NCBI GenBank assembly: GCA_026225435.1
Contig: JAMFST010001071.1
Coordinates: 1 to 6,336 of the forward strand
DNA: 6,336 bases
Source of the DNA: Labilithrix luteola
Lineage (GTDB): Bacteria; Myxococcota_A; Polyangia; Polyangiales; Polyangiaceae
Reading direction: 5' to 3'
A model generated the notes under the pieces. It ran no database searches. It was given only the letters and a program-made list of their open reading frames with translations, and had not been told where the DNA came from. Shown here piece after piece: positions 5,500 through 6,336 of the stretch. Each line of letters opens with the position of its first letter. Within the stretch, counting starts at the first letter, position 1. The position numbers and the translations under genes were made by a program.

Positions 5500-6017
5500 C
5501 GGAGGAAGAGCGCCGGCGAGCGTTTGCCGATGCGTTCATCAGGCAGGCGCGGTCGGACAGGAACGTCCACCGGCTTCTCCTCGCCTCGAAGGACGTGGAG
5601 GCCTGCCACGCTCTGCATTACCTCCAGATGACGTGCGAGAAGCTCGCGAAGGCATACCGCTTGCGCGACACGAAGGCGCCGGTCGATGACCTGGTTCGCT
5701 CGCACGCCGGCTTTGCAAAGTTCGTCGGCGCGTACATGACGGTGACCCTGAAGCGGCAGCTCCCCAGCAACCAGCTGGCGGCCCTGATCCGTGCCGCTCG
5801 CAAGCTTGCGCGTGAAATCGAGAAGCTGGCTCCGGCCATCGATCGAGACGTGTCACCTGTGAACGCCGAGTATCCGTGGGAGGTCGACGACCAGGTCATG
5901 ACTCCGTGCAGCTACTCGTTTCCGTCCCTCGAGCTTCTCCGGCAGTCAGGCGGTCGAGCGTTCTTGAAATTGATCGACGCCGCCCTCGCGGACTTCGAGA
6001 GGGTAACAGTGGTCTGA
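5496..6017 (+). CDS. HEPN-like helical protein, second gene of cassette
   Basis: The 173 residues resemble HEPN-domain proteins: a first helix ending in ARSDRNVHRLLLAS (19-31), then the diagnostic second helix DVEACHALHYLQMTCEKLAKAYRL (33-56; quoted in part, key pattern ACH..HYLQM..EKLAKAY), a third helix with VRSHAGFAKFV (67-77), a helix LAALIRAARKLAREIEKLAP (94-113), the segment NAEYPWE (123-129), and a C-terminal helix ending FERV. HEPN proteins are often toxins or RNases in toxin-antitoxin and defence systems, or substrate-binding partners. The catalytic Rx4-6H motif is not found in its usual late position; only an R-S-H (68-70) and an early R-x5-H (19-25) exist, so RNase activity is doubtful. 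The GTG start is fixed by the 4-nt overlap with the preceding stop; there is no other start codon nearby in frame. GC is lower than in flanking genes. HEPN membership is by pattern, not by a profile search. Confidence 0.82.
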   Translation: MTEEERRRAFADAFIRQARSDRNVHRLLLASKDVEACHALHYLQMTCEKLAKAYRLRDTKAPVDDLVRSHAGFAKFVGAYMTVTLKRQLPSNQLAALIRAARKLAREIEKLAPAIDRDVSPVNAEYPWEVDDQVMTPCSYSFPSLELLRQSGGRAFLKLIDAALADFERVTVV

Positions 6018-6037
6018 ACGCGATTCCCGGACGCCCG

Positions 6038-6277
6038 TTATCTGCTGGCAAGCACCAGCGCCACGACGTACGTGACCGCGGACAGCCCCCACAGGCCGCC
6101 GCGGATCCACATCCGCTCGCGGAACCCCCAGTACGGGGCGAGCGGCGGGACAACCAGCGCGGCGATGCCGCGGCCGAAGGAGACGCGGCGACCGAGACCG
6201 AAGGCGAGGGTGATGTGGACCGTCACCCAGAGCGCGAACGTGACGACGACCAGTCCAACGACGATGCGATCGCTCAT
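6038..6277 (-). CDS. Small multi-pass membrane protein, 79 aa
   Basis: The protein is almost entirely hydrophobic. A first transmembrane helix covers about residues 5-28 (IVVGLVVVTFALWVTVHITL...), a shorter hydrophobic stretch with two prolines covers 37-50 (GIAALVVPPLAPYWGF), and a last helix covers 60-77. Basic residues between them (GRRVSFGR, and RERMWIRG) would form short loops. The motif APYWGFRERMWIRGGLWG recalls small uncharacterised membrane proteins of GC-rich bacteria, but I cannot name a family. The ATG at 6277 follows a probable upstream gene by 10 nt, with GTGAG about 9 nt before the start serving as ribosome-binding site and containing that gene's TGA. Its stop lies 20 nt from the convergent stop of the HEPN-like gene. 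Confidence 0.75.
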   Translation of the reverse strand: MSDRIVVGLVVVTFALWVTVHITLAFGLGRRVSFGRGIAALVVPPLAPYWGFRERMWIRGGLWGLSAVTYVVALVLASR

Positions 6278-6287
6278 TCCGGCGCGC

Positions 6288-6336
6288 TCACTTGGCGGCT
6301 CCGACGTTGGTGCTCTGCTGGTTGGTCGAGCCCTGA
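6288..6336 (-). CDS. Probable C-terminus of a minus-strand gene cut by the window end
   Basis: Reading the minus strand from the window edge gives ...QGSTNQQSTNVGAAK followed by TGA, 10 nt upstream of the small membrane protein's start. The third positions are all G or C, as in the neighbouring genes, and the spacing suits an operon. Only 15 residues are visible. They form a polar, Gln/Asn/Thr/Ser-rich tail that says nothing about function. It could still be non-coding. Confidence 0.45.
   Translation of the reverse strand, partial: QGSTNQQSTNVGAAK

Noticed and set aside
5501..5508. Strong Shine-Dalgarno-like GGAGGAAG just after the HEPN-like gene's GTG
   Set aside because: No in-frame start codon follows at a workable distance; the ATG at 5530 is in another frame. 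The bases simply encode the Glu run of the N-terminus.

Overview
This is a GC-rich bacterial window (about 70% G+C or more in most genes) with short intergenic gaps and ordinary bacterial gene organisation. High GC, strong G/C preference at third codon positions and the mix of housekeeping and orphan genes fit a Myxococcota or related deltaproteobacterial chromosome. That placement is an inference from composition and protein style; there is no rRNA or other phylogenetic marker here. No tRNA, rRNA, CRISPR array, insertion sequence or phage gene is visible.

Layout from left to right. The 3' end of a BolA-family gene (+) converges on an orphan gene (-) encoding a 312-residue helical protein of unknown function, and a long hairpin lies between the two stop codons. 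A 181-nt gene-free stretch separates that gene from a divergent tandem pair (+): a tRNA-dihydrouridine synthase with a Gly-Cys-Trp catalytic motif, then a stand-alone EVE-domain protein starting 1 nt after its stop. After 77 nt containing a perfect AT-rich dyad comes a membrane-anchored metallophosphoesterase (+). Its 3' end overlaps by 29 bp the end of a convergent histone-deacetylase-family amidohydrolase (-).

Divergent from the deacetylase lies a two-gene cassette (+) of noticeably lower GC (about 62-65% in sampled rows): a 109-residue acidic orphan protein, whose stop overlaps by 4 nt the GTG start of a 173-residue HEPN-like helical protein. This pair is the best candidate in the window for an undescribed system. 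The right edge holds a small multi-pass membrane protein (-) and, 10 nt upstream of it, the probable C-terminus of another minus-strand gene cut by the window end.

The dus-EVE pair may link an RNA-modifying enzyme to a PUA-like modified-base reader. The phosphoesterase and the deacetylase share only a transcription-termination zone. The HEPN-like cassette looks like an accessory insertion between ordinary genes.
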